Below are positions 5,905 to 6,111 of a stretch of DNA of 6,111 nucleotides, in pieces. The DNA is taken from contig CAYTZO010000044.1 of NCBI GenBank assembly GCA_964442525.1, positions 1 through 6,111 of the forward strand. Direction: 5' to 3'. This DNA is from CAYTZO01 sp964442525 (GTDB lineage Bacteria; Patescibacteriota; Microgenomatia; UBA10105; UBA927). The number at the start of each line of letters is the position of its first letter. The stretch's first letter is position 1. The translations under genes and the position numbers were made by a program. A model generated the notes under the pieces. It was not told the DNA's origin. It worked only from the letters and a program-made list of their open reading frames with translations, and searched no databases.

Positions 5905-6111
5905 CTAGTAAAATATCTGTACCGAACTGAGGATCTTCTCCATTCGTACCAGCGTGGTTCTTGGGATGGGATTGCCGCCGATAAAAAGGACTTGGAGGTT
6001 TGGCGGAAGAGGCGACGGAAATGAACGAAACCGATTGCCGGTAAGATCCAGATACAAAAGATTCGTAAGATTTGCGAACGAAGGAGGAAGAGACTCAAGA
6101 TTATTGTATGC
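5905..6111 (-). CDS. Leucine-rich-repeat protein, C-terminal part (5' end outside the window)
   Basis: Open frame entering from the right edge and ending at a TAG (5907-5905); 68 residues are visible. The residues show bacterial-type LRR periodicity: NNLESLPPSFANL, then LLYLDLTGNRFRSFPSPL, then LQVLFIGGNPI, i.e. the LxxLxLxxNxLxxLP pattern with the conserved Asn of each repeat. It ends with GNPIPRTTLVRMEKIL and a short hydrophobic strand, which looks like the normal C-terminal cap of LRR proteins, so the stop is probably genuine. LRR domains usually bind proteins; no catalytic domain is visible here and the N-terminal part cannot be judged. The gene is six bases upstream of the GT4 gene and likely co-transcribed with it. 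Interestingly the two are in the same reading frame. Confidence 0.85.
   Translation of the reverse strand, partial: AYNNLESLPPSFANLTNLLYLDLTGNRFRSFPSPLPPNLQVLFIGGNPIPRTTLVRMEKILSSVQIFY

Noticed and set aside
5649..6098. 149-residue minus-strand open frame overlapping both the LRR end and the GT4 start.
   Set aside because: It is in a different frame from both; the LRR periodicity and the GT4 domain are unambiguous in the other frame.

Overview
The window is a gene-dense bacterial segment with essentially no intergenic DNA, apparently part of a cell-surface glycan locus with a sulfation module. It holds six protein genes. Four run on the plus strand as an overlapping operon, and two run on the minus strand and converge on it. 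I see no RNA genes, CRISPR arrays, insertion sequences, attachment sites or convincing terminators.

Plus strand, 20-4779: (1) a two-domain ATP sulfurylase/APS kinase (Sat-CysC fusion) that would make the sulfate donor PAPS from sulfate and ATP; (2) a polytopic GT-C glycosyltransferase of the PMT/ArnT (GT39-like) type; (3) a PAPS-dependent sulfotransferase; (4) a GT2 family glycosyltransferase. The junctions are ATGA (4-base), 14-base and ATGA (4-base) overlaps, so the genes are very probably co-transcribed and partly translationally coupled. Read together, one operon makes activated sulfate, transfers it, and builds or decorates the acceptor glycan. The likely product is a sulfated exopolysaccharide, glycolipid or glycoprotein; the acceptor cannot be read from the sequence.

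Minus strand, 6111-4753: the C-terminal end of a leucine-rich-repeat protein enters from the right edge. Six bases after its stop comes a GT4 glycosyltransferase resembling the TuaH-like group. The 3' ends of the GT2 and GT4 genes overlap tail-to-tail by 27 bases.

Organism: an uncultivated-type bacterium with roughly balanced GC. TGA is used as a stop in four genes, which excludes the codes where UGA is an amino acid (mycoplasmas, Gracilibacteria/Absconditabacteria). Tight overlaps and mostly weak Shine-Dalgarno sequences would fit a compact-genome lineage such as a candidate phylum, but I cannot name the taxon from this window.

Main points to check: the Sat domain has Asn in place of the first His of its HxxH signature; the kinase domain has substitutions at usually conserved APS-site positions; a small palindrome sits just before the sulfotransferase start; the LRR and GT4 genes share one frame broken by a single amber stop.
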